Part shown: positions 36,871-44,976 of the stretch, one piece after another
How the letters are laid out: each line of letters opens with the position of its first letter
Position numbering within the stretch: the first letter of the stretch is position 1
NCBI GenBank assembly: GCA_025353725.1
Contig: JANXOF010000082.1
Coordinates: 54,182-118,181 of the forward strand
DNA length: 64,000 bases
Source: Polyangiaceae bacterium
GTDB taxonomy: Bacteria; Myxococcota_A; Polyangia; Polyangiales; Polyangiaceae
Direction of reading: 5' to 3'
The notes under the pieces: model-generated
What the model was told of the DNA's origin: nothing
The model's database searches: none
The model's input: the letters and a program-made list of their open reading frames with translations, nothing else
Made by a program: the position numbers and the translations under genes

Positions 36871-39189
36871 ATGACTACGTCTGCCACATCGCCGACGCCC
36901 TCTACGACAAGCGCAAACGCGCTGCGATTCGTGCGGTGGATTCATCTCCCTATGGTGTGGGTTTTGAGCAAGATGCGATTCTTGCCAAAGTTCACCGTGC
37001 TCGGTGTGGTTTTGCTCCTTCCGCAATTCTGGGTGGGTTGGCTTCAATATAAGAGCAGCGCTCACAGCGTTGAGTTCAACGAAGCCGAGCGGGTCGGTAT
37101 GGTCTACCTTGAGCCGCTTCACAATTACCTCGCCGCTCAGCAGCGCCATTGGGTAGCCTCCGTAGCCAGAGCGTCTGGTCTTCCTGAGTTCGCGCGAGTC
37201 GAGAAGCAAGCCGCTGATGACGCCGCAGCCCTCGAGCGCGACGTCGAGGCCGCCGACGTGAAGGTCGGCACACAACTGAAGACGCATGAGCGATGGAAGG
37301 CCACAAAAGCTGCATGGTCGAGTGCGCTAAACGCGGGTGGCTCCTTACCCGCTGAGATCGATAAGGCTCATTCCGAAGCGACAGCCATCACCTCCGACCT
37401 CATCGTCAACTTCGTCGCGAACTTCTCGAATCTTATTCTCGACCCCGACCTCGACTCGTATTGGCTCATGGACGTGGCGGTGGTCAAGGCGCCGACGCTC
37501 GGGAACCTTATTGCGCAGCAAACAGCGGCATCCTTGGTCTCCGCGGGGGACCCGGCAGACCGCTTGCTCGCGCTCTCGGGCTACGTGTCAGCGTCGTTGC
37601 AAAACCTCGTCGATACGGAAACTGTCGACTTGAAAACGGCGGTGGAGCAGACGGCTAACTTCGGTAAAAGCCGGACGATAGGTCAGCTCGTGCCGTTCTT
37701 CGATCATACGAAGGCCGATACGACAAAGGTGGCTGACGTCGTGAAGACCGCGTATTTGCCGCTGGCGGCGGCCTCGCTCGCAGCGCGAGATGCGAAGGCG
37801 AAAGGAGGCGCGCAACCGGACGGGAGCGTTCTCGTCCACGCAAGCCTTACTGCGCTTCAATCGCTCGATGCGTTCTACGACAAGGTGAACCCCGAACTCG
37901 ACGCGCTTTGTCAACTGCGCGTTGAGAAGTACCAGGGCGAGCGCCGGCAGGGTATTCTCTTTATGATCCTTTCCACGCTCATCCACTTTTACGTGTTTGC
38001 AGCCTTCTACTTCGGTATGAAAGAGTCGATTGACCGCCTGGGAGCGGCTACCATGCGCCTCATCAAGGGGACTTCGGAGGTCTTCCAGGCCCAAGGCGTC
38101 GGCGACGAGATGGCCGACGTCATCGACGACTACAATCAAATTAACGGTGCCCTCGTCGAGGCGCGCGCGCTCAAAGAGCGTATCGAGCTCGAAAATAATG
38201 AACTACAGAGTAATATTATCGATCTCCTCCAGGCGGTGTCCGACGCTTCGGACGGGAACCTCACGACGCGCGCTCAGATTTCGGCAGGCGCTCTCGGAAA
38301 CGTAGCCGACGCGTTCAATCTCCTCCTTGAGTCGCTACAGCGCGTTCTCGGGCAAGTGGTCAGTCAAATTACCCAAACGAACCACTCGGTCGGCGAGATT
38401 AGCGTGGCGTCAAAAGCGATGGAAAGCGGCGCGAATACGCAGGCGAGCGAGGTGCAATCCGCCACGCGCGTCATGGCGCAAATGAGCTCGGAGTCGGAAC
38501 GCGTCTCGGACAACGCACTTCGTGCCGCAGACGCGGCAAAGCGTACGGAAGAGTCGGCTGCCGAAGGATCGCAGGTGGTCGAGAGCGTCATCCACGGCAT
38601 GGCCCGGATTCGCCAAACCGCTCAGGCTGGCGCAAAGAAGGTCAAAGCGCTGGGCGACCGCTCGATGGAAATTACGAGCATTGTGAGCACGATTAGCCGA
38701 ATCAGCGAGCAAACCAACATGCTCGCTCTCAACGCAGCCATCGAGGCTGCGCGCGCAGGTGAATACGGGCGCGGCTTTAGCGTTGTCGCAGAGGAGGTTC
38801 GAAAGCTCGCGGAACGGACCGCAGGCGCTACGCAAGAAATTGATCGCCTCGTGAAAGCGATTATCGCCGAGACGAGCGAAACCGTCGAGGTCATCGAGCA
38901 ACAAGCGCAGGTTGTTGAAGAGCAGTCGCAAAGCGTTTCACGTGCTGGTGATTCGCTCATGCGGATCCGTCAGGTGTCCGCGGAATCTGCCAAGCTCGTC
39001 GCGGAAATAAGTTCCGTCGCGCGCGCTCAAGTGGACGGTACGTCCCAGGTCGTGAAGACTGTCGGAGCCGTATCTCGGATAGCGATTGATACACAAAAGA
39101 GCGCGCAGACCGCCGTGGCAACGATCGATGACCTGATCCGTCTTTCCCAGCAGCTTTCGGGCAGCGTAGGCAAGTTCAAGGTGTCGTGA
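36871..39189 (+). CDS. Methyl-accepting chemotaxis protein
   Basis: 772 residues. TM1 lies at about 40-60 (FTVLGVVLLLPQFWVGWL). A mostly helical periplasmic part of about 300 residues has no recognised Cache or TarH signature and resembles PilJ-like four-helix sensors. TM2 lies at about 361-384 (ILFMILSTLIHFYVFAAFYF), then a HAMP-like region, then the long cytoplasmic coiled hairpin. Its tip is unmistakable: SEQTNMLALNAAIEAARAGE, then FSVVAEEVRKLAERT (about 613-650). No C-terminal CheR-tethering pentapeptide is seen (the end is GSVGKFKVS). It is the first gene of the chemosensory operon, 62 bp before the porin gene, with a good ribosome-binding site. Confidence 0.93.
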   Translation: MTTSATSPTPSTTSANALRFVRWIHLPMVWVLSKMRFLPKFTVLGVVLLLPQFWVGWLQYKSSAHSVEFNEAERVGMVYLEPLHNYLAAQQRHWVASVARASGLPEFARVEKQAADDAAALERDVEAADVKVGTQLKTHERWKATKAAWSSALNAGGSLPAEIDKAHSEATAITSDLIVNFVANFSNLILDPDLDSYWLMDVAVVKAPTLGNLIAQQTAASLVSAGDPADRLLALSGYVSASLQNLVDTETVDLKTAVEQTANFGKSRTIGQLVPFFDHTKADTTKVADVVKTAYLPLAAASLAARDAKAKGGAQPDGSVLVHASLTALQSLDAFYDKVNPELDALCQLRVEKYQGERRQGILFMILSTLIHFYVFAAFYFGMKESIDRLGAATMRLIKGTSEVFQAQGVGDEMADVIDDYNQINGALVEARALKERIELENNELQSNIIDLLQAVSDASDGNLTTRAQISAGALGNVADAFNLLLESLQRVLGQVVSQITQTNHSVGEISVASKAMESGANTQASEVQSATRVMAQMSSESERVSDNALRAADAAKRTEESAAEGSQVVESVIHGMARIRQTAQAGAKKVKALGDRSMEITSIVSTISRISEQTNMLALNAAIEAARAGEYGRGFSVVAEEVRKLAERTAGATQEIDRLVKAIIAETSETVEVIEQQAQVVEEQSQSVSRAGDSLMRIRQVSAESAKLVAEISSVARAQVDGTSQVVKTVGAVSRIAIDTQKSAQTAVATIDDLIRLSQQLSGSVGKFKVS

Positions 39190-39251
39190 TTGTGAACGAT
39201 GGGTTTGTTCGGAGCGGCTTTTCGACCGTTGAGAAGGACCAAGGGAGACAA

Positions 39252-40613
39252 ATGACTCAGACGAATGCTGGTGTGAGAGGCGGACGCGCGCTCGGCGCAT
39301 GGATAGCGTTCGCCGTGGGTAGCCTTCCACTCATGGCTTCGGCTCAGCCTCAGCCGAATATGGCCGACCCCGCGGTGGGATCGGGCACGAAGGTGGTGGT
39401 CACGGCGCCCGACGGCCCGTCGCCTTCAGTCGGTACAGCCAGCGGTACTGCGGTCGCTACGCCACCTGAGGCGTCGAGTGCTGCGGCGGCTGCCTCCGCT
39501 CCAGGCCCTGCCCCTGCCGATAAGAAGTGGTATGACGTCATCAACCTGGGCGCGTTTGTTGACGCCTATTATAGTGAAAATTGGAATGCGCCACGGCCCA
39601 ACGCCGGCGCCAACCTGTACCATCCGTACACGGCGAATACGGGGTTCGGCATGGCGTGGGTCGGACTTGACGCCTCGGTCGACCCCGACCCCGTTGGCGC
39701 CACCTTGCAGCTTAGGTTTGGACCTGGTGTACCGAATCTCGCACTCGGTGACTTTACCGTGCCCGGCGGAATCGGCTTCGTACAAAACGGTTTCGTCTCC
39801 TGGCGGCCGCAGGGCAAAGACGGCAAGCTGACCCTCATTGCGGGTAAATTTGATACGGTTTACGGAGCGGAGGTGGCTCAGAGCCATTTGAATTTCAACT
39901 ACACGCGCGGCTTTCTCTACAATCTTGCGCAACCGTTTTTCCATACCGGACTCCGCGCCGACATCCAGCTGAGTGATGCGCTCACCCTCAAGGTGATGGC
40001 GGTCAACGGCTGGAACAATACAGTCGATAACAATCGAGGTAAATCGATAGGAGCGCAGTTTTCTGCGACGCCGAAAGAAGGATACACCTTCTCTCTCGGC
40101 TACATGGGAGGCCCGGAAGAGAACGGGGTTGTGGCAGTCCCCGCATTGCCTGGCGGCGCCGCCGGAGGAACCGTGCGAAACGTCGGCGCGGATAGTCGCC
40201 TTCGCCATCTCGTAGATATCGTCGCCGATATGAAAGTAACGCCGGAGCTGCGCGTGGTGGTGAATGGCGACTTCGTTACGCAGACGATCGTCGATTCAGC
40301 GACTGGCGCCGACAAGAGTGTCGCCTGGTTCGGCGCTGCTCTTCTTGCGCGCTACGCGTTCTCGGACGTTTGGGCGGCAGCCGTTCGCGGCGAGCTCCTT
40401 CGTGACAAGGATGGGCAAATCTCGGCCCCGAATGTGAATCCGCTGACGCTCTATACAGGAACGCTGACGCTCGAGGCCGCTCCGCACAAGAATCTCATCC
40501 TTCGTCTCGACAATCGGCTCGATGCCGCGGATGAGGCGGTTTTCTCGACGATTCATAGCACCTCGAAGACGCAGTTTACGACGACGCTCGGCATCGTCGC
40601 GAAGACGAACTGA
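39252..40613 (+). CDS. Outer-membrane beta-barrel porin, BBP2 (OmpL-like) type
   Basis: About 453 residues from ATG 39252 with AAGGGAG upstream. The signal peptide cleaves near ASAQ. A Pro/Ala/Thr-rich linker of about 70 residues leads to a barrel of alternating strands. Family-like features are FVDAYYSENWN at the first strand, IAGKFDTVYGAEVA, AVNGWNNTVDNN, and a final aromatic/hydrophobic strand FTTTLGIVAKTN. It would form an outer-membrane channel or surface barrel. Its place between the MCP and first cheW (33 bp) is unusual for a chemosensory operon. GltA, GltB and GltH of the gliding machine are also outer-membrane barrels, but similarity to them was not established here. Confidence 0.82.
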   Translation: MTQTNAGVRGGRALGAWIAFAVGSLPLMASAQPQPNMADPAVGSGTKVVVTAPDGPSPSVGTASGTAVATPPEASSAAAAASAPGPAPADKKWYDVINLGAFVDAYYSENWNAPRPNAGANLYHPYTANTGFGMAWVGLDASVDPDPVGATLQLRFGPGVPNLALGDFTVPGGIGFVQNGFVSWRPQGKDGKLTLIAGKFDTVYGAEVAQSHLNFNYTRGFLYNLAQPFFHTGLRADIQLSDALTLKVMAVNGWNNTVDNNRGKSIGAQFSATPKEGYTFSLGYMGGPEENGVVAVPALPGGAAGGTVRNVGADSRLRHLVDIVADMKVTPELRVVVNGDFVTQTIVDSATGADKSVAWFGAALLARYAFSDVWAAAVRGELLRDKDGQISAPNVNPLTLYTGTLTLEAAPHKNLILRLDNRLDAADEAVFSTIHSTSKTQFTTTLGIVAKTN

Positions 40614-40646
40614 ACGACGTGTTGCCGAGGGGAGACAGCCGCGGAC

Positions 40647-41096
40647 ATGGATGAACGAGGCAGAGCGCTTTCGTTCCTCGTGGGGAATCATGCGGTGGTC
40701 ATCCCCGCGATGCTCGTCGAGCGAGTCGTTGAGGTGGAGCTTTCCCCTCCACCTCCGCTCGGCCGTGCTTGGATCGGCGGCCTTGGGTCTTCAGAGGGAA
40801 CTCTTTTCGTTGCGGTCGATTTAGCCATCGGCGCGACGCCGAAGGTTTCCCAAAAGGGGGGTAGCGTTCTCGCGGCCCCCTCCGTTTGCGTGCTTCTCGA
40901 CACGGGACGTCGCGCCGGACTTCGCTGGGCGCTTCGGGTAACGACGACGCTTGGGTTCGTTCAGGTTACGCGCTGTGGACGGCCAGCCTCGATGCCTGTT
41001 GAATGGCCTGGCTGGGTGGCTGGAGCTCTTCTCGAAGATAAGTCTGTGGCGGGTCTTCTTGACGTCGCGGGCATGGCGCGAGCCTATGACGCGTGA
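40647..41096 (+). CDS. CheW-like adaptor protein (first)
   Basis: 149 residues with the CheW/SH3-like fold pattern: an opening strand RALSFLVGNHAVVIPAMLVE, a central IGGLGSSEGTLFVAVDLA matching the usual G.i...G...pvvdL, and a closing AGLLDVAGMAR. The sequence is divergent and shorter in the middle than typical CheW. It would couple the receptor to CheA. It lies 33 bp after the porin gene and 33 bp before an unrecognised gene. Confidence 0.78.
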   Translation: MDERGRALSFLVGNHAVVIPAMLVERVVEVELSPPPPLGRAWIGGLGSSEGTLFVAVDLAIGATPKVSQKGGSVLAAPSVCVLLDTGRRAGLRWALRVTTTLGFVQVTRCGRPASMPVEWPGWVAGALLEDKSVAGLLDVAGMARAYDA

Positions 41097-41129
41097 ACCA
41101 GAACGTGAACTCGGAACGGAGCGAATGAC

Positions 41130-42203
41130 GTGAGCCATGTAGATCTGGTCTCCGCAGGCATCCACGAAAGTCGGATCGAAGAGCCTGTACTCGTCGCGAC
41201 GCATCGTATCGATCCCGAGCTCTTGCCCGACGTGCAAGATGCATGCAGCAAAGCGCACGCGCGCTACGTTCCATGGTCTGGAGAGACCAGCATGCGTGAG
41301 CTCCGGAAGACGCCCGCAGTTCTAGTCACGGGCCTTCGCATCGGCGAGAGGCGGGTCCCGGAAGACGTGCTCGACCTTGCAACGAACTCTTACCCGGATC
41401 TGTCGCTGCTCGTCCTTTGTCGCGAACCTCTGCTTCGGCCGACAATGTCCTTGAACAATGGCCGCGTTATCCTTGTCAGTCCGCCACTCACATCGCAGCG
41501 TGTAGCGAGTGTGCTTCGTAGCCTCTTGTCGGATCGGCAAATGGGATACGCGAGCACGGATACGGCCACCGGTCACCTGGGTCCGAAATCTCCGGTCAAC
41601 GTCCGGAGGTATCGCCGTTCCGACTATTGGGTCGGCGTACTTTCGAGTGGCCGAGACGAGAGGGCCAGCGCTCGGCTCCCGCTGGTCAGGCAGACGAAAA
41701 CGGACGGACTCACGGTTATTTTGCCGAAGCCCGGCATGAGCACGTTGCTCGAGGTGAACGCGGTAGCGGCATGTTTCAAGCGAGATCGTGACGGTGCAGA
41801 CCGCTCGGCGTCGCTCGAGCAAGGCCTCGGAGAGCGGGGCGCCGCGCTGCACCTCGCGCCCGGGGCCGATGAGTGGACGGTGTATTGGCCACACAAGCAC
41901 TGGCCGCTTTTTCTATCGTCACCGCTCCGCCTACCGAATGTGTGGAACCTGTGCCGCTCGATGGAACGCATCGGGAAAAACCTAATACGATTTCATGCCG
42001 CCCATTGTGACATGATTGCGGCATTGACGTGTTTCCCAAGTGCGAGCAGCGGGAATCCCGACTCAAATACCTCGCTCGTAGCGTCGGCGACCGCGCTCAT
42101 GCCGTCGCTCGGTGAGGGCGGAGCCGCGCTTCTCGACTTTCTAGAGCAGGAGACGCGCGGGCAGCCTGTCGACCTCGTCGGCGCCGTAATCGAGGTTTTT
42201 TGA
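41130..42203 (+). CDS. Unrecognised protein of the chemosensory operon, pseudo-receiver-like N-terminus
   Basis: 357 residues from a GTG start at 41130. I do not recognise the family. Residues about 20-135 look like an alpha/beta Rossmann-type domain (PAVLVTGLRIGE, then LSLLVLCREPL, then GRVILVSPPLTSQRVASVL) that could be a receiver lacking the acceptor Asp. The C-terminal half (about 165-357) has TDGLTVILPKPGMSTLLEVNA and a His/Trp-rich section (WTVYWPHKHWPLF). No signal peptide or membrane helix is seen. Its stop overlaps the next start by one base (TGATG), so it is an integral operon member, presumably cytoplasmic. Confidence 0.7.
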   Translation: MSHVDLVSAGIHESRIEEPVLVATHRIDPELLPDVQDACSKAHARYVPWSGETSMRELRKTPAVLVTGLRIGERRVPEDVLDLATNSYPDLSLLVLCREPLLRPTMSLNNGRVILVSPPLTSQRVASVLRSLLSDRQMGYASTDTATGHLGPKSPVNVRRYRRSDYWVGVLSSGRDERASARLPLVRQTKTDGLTVILPKPGMSTLLEVNAVAACFKRDRDGADRSASLEQGLGERGAALHLAPGADEWTVYWPHKHWPLFLSSPLRLPNVWNLCRSMERIGKNLIRFHAAHCDMIAALTCFPSASSGNPDSNTSLVASATALMPSLGEGGAALLDFLEQETRGQPVDLVGAVIEVF

Positions 42204-43966
42204 TGAGCACGTTTCTCGTTATTGAAGACAGTATAACGATTCGTAAGCTCGTCGAGCTCGCGTTTCGCGGGAGCCAGGTCGCTGTCGACTTTGCGACGAG
42301 TGGCGCCGACGGTCTTGCCAAAATTAAGGCGTCGTCTCCGCGCGTCGTGCTCATTGACTACGTCCTTCCCGACATGAAGGGCGTTGAGATCTGCGCCAAG
42401 GTCGCGTCGACGGAGGGAACCCCCCCACTCATGATCATCATGTCAGCGCGGATGGAAGAGGTGAAGAAGCTCTTCGCCCCATTCCCGTTCGTCGTCGACT
42501 TCGTGAGCAAGCCGTTCAAGGCGACCGATATCGTCGAGCGAGTGATGCACGCGCTCGGACGCGATGGAGGTGCGCTCACGGTCGCGCCGCCCGTCGCGCC
42601 GCTCGCGCTCCTGCTTCCGTCGGCCGAGCGGGAGGCCGCCGCGTTTGCGCTCTTCGCGCAGCTTCGTCCTCGTTTGGCTCAAATCCCGGCGTGGGCCGGC
42701 GAGCTCGGCGACACCCCACCTGCGAAATTCTACGCGCGTCGCATCCTTACGCCGGAGGTCGTGGATCGCCTTCTTGAATCGCTTTTGCCCGTGCTCCGCT
42801 CAAGGCTGCGTGTGCCTGCCCCCGCGGCCGCCGCAGACGTGGCCACGGATGTTATCCTTGAGGGCCGCATTGGCACTCTCTCGCCCTATGAGGTCCTGGC
42901 CCTTGCGCAAAGACTTCAGCGCACAGCCGAGGTGGTCATCGGCGCGAACTTCGAGGTCGCCGCATTCCTGCGCGAGGGAAAGCTTGTTCTTGCGACGAGC
43001 CGCGACCCCGCCGAGTGGCTGGAGCACCTCTCCCTCGATCTGACGAGTGTTCCTGCGGATGCGATGCACAAGGCAGAGGCCGAGCAAGGAGTGTCTGGAA
43101 AGCCCGTCCTCGTCACGCTTGCAGAGCTCGGGTGCCTTCCACCGTGCGACCTCGAAGGTCTCTTGCACGAACAAGGAAAGCGCGTGTTGAAACGTGTGCT
43201 TGGGCGGCTCGGGCCTGGAACTCCGTTTGCGGTTCGCGCGCGGGGTTCGCTGCCCCTCTACGTTGACGCGTACGGACGCGGCCTATCGTTCAGACAGGTG
43301 GTTCTCGAGCGGCTCCGTGAGGACCCCGCGGCGAGCTTTGACCTACCAAGCGTGACTGCCGATACCGTATTCGAACGACGAGGCGGATTCAGTAGTCGGC
43401 TTCTTCAATTCGAGCTGGTTCCGTCTGAACGAAGGGTGCTCGCGCTCATCGACGGTAGCGCCACGGCTCGGTCGATCGCGGAGCGGACCGCTCTTGGCCT
43501 TGTCGAGACGTGTGATGCGTTGCGTCGACTCGAGGCCATCGAGCTGCTCGGGCGGCGTGAAAGCACGAACCGCCTTTCCGAGGCGCCCCCTTCTTCAATA
43601 GCTCGTCAGGTGATTATCCTTGAACCTGACGTCGAAGGCTTTCAAAAGCCGCTTGGACGCCTGCTCGCGGAGCGTCCAGGCGCTTACACGCTCGTACCCG
43701 TGAATGGCGAGCAAGACGTCTTCGGTGCGATACGTCGGATTCGGCCAGCCCTCGTCATTCTCAATGTCACGTCTCACGGGGTCACCTCGAGCGCTCGAAC
43801 TGCCCGTGCGGTCCGTGGTTCGGACGAACTCCGCGACCTTTTGCTCGTGGCCGTGTTGGACTTACCTTCTGAAGCCGACGCTGAGCCACTTTCGGAAGCC
43901 GGGTTTGACGCGGTTCTTTCGAAGCCGGTCTGTTACGAGGACATTGAGCGTCTGCTCGTCGCCTGA
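42203..43966 (+). CDS. Response regulator: REC - PATAN (DUF4388) - pseudo-REC
   Basis: 587 residues from ATG 42203. Residues 1-120 are a complete receiver with the acidic pair ED, acceptor D52 (LIDYVLPDMKG), MSAR and SKPF. Residues about 218-385 resemble a PATAN/DUF4388 domain (EGRIGTLSPYEVLALAQRLQ, then FLREGKLVLATS). A winged-helix-like piece follows (VLALIDGSATARSIAERTAL). Residues about 469-587 form a second receiver fold whose acceptor is Asn521 (LVILNVTSHG), although the Lys of VLSKPV is kept. PATAN regulators work with multi-Hpt CheA systems in cyanobacteria and myxobacteria. It is likely an output regulator phosphorylated by the CheA of this operon. Confidence 0.82.
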   Translation: MSTFLVIEDSITIRKLVELAFRGSQVAVDFATSGADGLAKIKASSPRVVLIDYVLPDMKGVEICAKVASTEGTPPLMIIMSARMEEVKKLFAPFPFVVDFVSKPFKATDIVERVMHALGRDGGALTVAPPVAPLALLLPSAEREAAAFALFAQLRPRLAQIPAWAGELGDTPPAKFYARRILTPEVVDRLLESLLPVLRSRLRVPAPAAAADVATDVILEGRIGTLSPYEVLALAQRLQRTAEVVIGANFEVAAFLREGKLVLATSRDPAEWLEHLSLDLTSVPADAMHKAEAEQGVSGKPVLVTLAELGCLPPCDLEGLLHEQGKRVLKRVLGRLGPGTPFAVRARGSLPLYVDAYGRGLSFRQVVLERLREDPAASFDLPSVTADTVFERRGGFSSRLLQFELVPSERRVLALIDGSATARSIAERTALGLVETCDALRRLEAIELLGRRESTNRLSEAPPSSIARQVIILEPDVEGFQKPLGRLLAERPGAYTLVPVNGEQDVFGAIRRIRPALVILNVTSHGVTSSARTARAVRGSDELRDLLLVAVLDLPSEADAEPLSEAGFDAVLSKPVCYEDIERLLVA

Positions 43967-43992
43967 AACAATACCTACGCGAGGTGTCTATA

Positions 43993-44355
43993 GTGCCCAC
44001 CGTTTTAATTGTCGATGATTCGAAAACCGAGCGTGAGTTGATGGCTCGTGCCGTAACGTTTGCCGGGCACTCCGCTGTCTTTGCGGAGGACGGCGCCGAG
44101 GCGCTAGAAAAGGCAAAAACGCTTCAACCCGCGCTCATTTTGATGGACGTAGTGATGCCGAATCTCAACGGCTTCAACGCGACACGTCAGCTGAAAGCCG
44201 ATGCGGCGACAAAGCACATTCCGATTGTCCTCGTGACTACGAAGAGCGGAGATAGCGACAAGTTCTGGGGAAAGAAACAAGGCGCAGATGACCACGTCTG
44301 CAAGCCCTACCCTTCGACGGAGCTCGTCGACATTATTCGGCGTTACGTTCGATGA
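43993..44355 (+). CDS. Single-domain response regulator (CheY/PilG/PilH-like)
   Basis: About 120 residues. GTG 43993 is preferred, with GAGG at 43981-43984; an in-frame GTG at 43984 is the alternative. All receiver residues are present: acidic pair DD (VLIVDDSK), acceptor D52 (LILMDVVMPNLNG), Thr in VTTKSGDSD, Lys in VCKPYP. FWGKKQGADD between the Thr and Lys is typical of PilH-like receivers of type-IV-pilus chemosensory systems. Its last codons overlap the next start (ATGA). Confidence 0.92.
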   Translation: MPTVLIVDDSKTERELMARAVTFAGHSAVFAEDGAEALEKAKTLQPALILMDVVMPNLNGFNATRQLKADAATKHIPIVLVTTKSGDSDKFWGKKQGADDHVCKPYPSTELVDIIRRYVR

Positions 44356-44972
44356 CGCGCGCAAGCGGTGCGCCCACAGGCGGGAGTGGGACTGGAATTG
44401 GGACCGCGAGCACTGGCGGGAGTAGCAGCGGTTCCGGCTCGCTCGCCGACAGTGGGCGTTCGCCGAAAGGCCGGTCCACCGCGAACAAGAGCGCTCCGCG
44501 GGACGCTCGGAGCTCCGTAGGGGTAGGGGAGGCCAACCTTTGTACCTTCGTCGTCAATGGCCAGCGGTTCGCGCTCTCCACGGCGCTCGTCCGCGAGTTG
44601 GTCGAAGTCACCGCCGTGACTCTTGTTCCACGCGTCGACCCCGCTATTTTAGGCCTGTTTAATCTCCGCGGTGAGCCGATGCCCCTTGTCGATATGGCCA
44701 CGGTGCTCGGTATGGGGGATTCTGTCGGACCTTTGTCTAAGAAAATGGCCGTGATGATCTTGCGGAGCGAGACCCTCTCGGTCGGCGCGCGCATTGATGC
44801 GCTCGGAACGGTTGTACCGAATCGGGGGCTTGTGGCGAGTACGGATCCCAATGCGATGCTGCTCGGGTTTTTGGAGGCTGCAGGTACAGATGGGCACGTC
44901 GCAGTGATCAACCCCGCTGACCTTCTGGCGCGGCTCGAGCGGCTCAAGCAGTCCGCATCCGAAAGAGAATAG
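44352..44972 (+). CDS. CheW adaptor with Gly/Ser-rich N-terminal extension (second)
   Basis: 206 residues. The first 55 or so are low-complexity Gly/Ser/Thr and probably disordered. The CheW domain (about 60-200) shows CTFVVNGQRFALSTALVREL, then the conserved GLFNLRGEPMPLVDMATVLG, and a closing INPADLLARLERL helix. It is the most canonical of the three CheW-like proteins and the likely main coupling protein between MCP and CheA. It overlaps cheY by four bases and ends 4 bp before cheA. Confidence 0.9.
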   Translation: MTRASGAPTGGSGTGIGTASTGGSSSGSGSLADSGRSPKGRSTANKSAPRDARSSVGVGEANLCTFVVNGQRFALSTALVRELVEVTAVTLVPRVDPAILGLFNLRGEPMPLVDMATVLGMGDSVGPLSKKMAVMILRSETLSVGARIDALGTVVPNRGLVASTDPNAMLLGFLEAAGTDGHVAVINPADLLARLERLKQSASERE

Positions 44973-44976
44973 CGAT

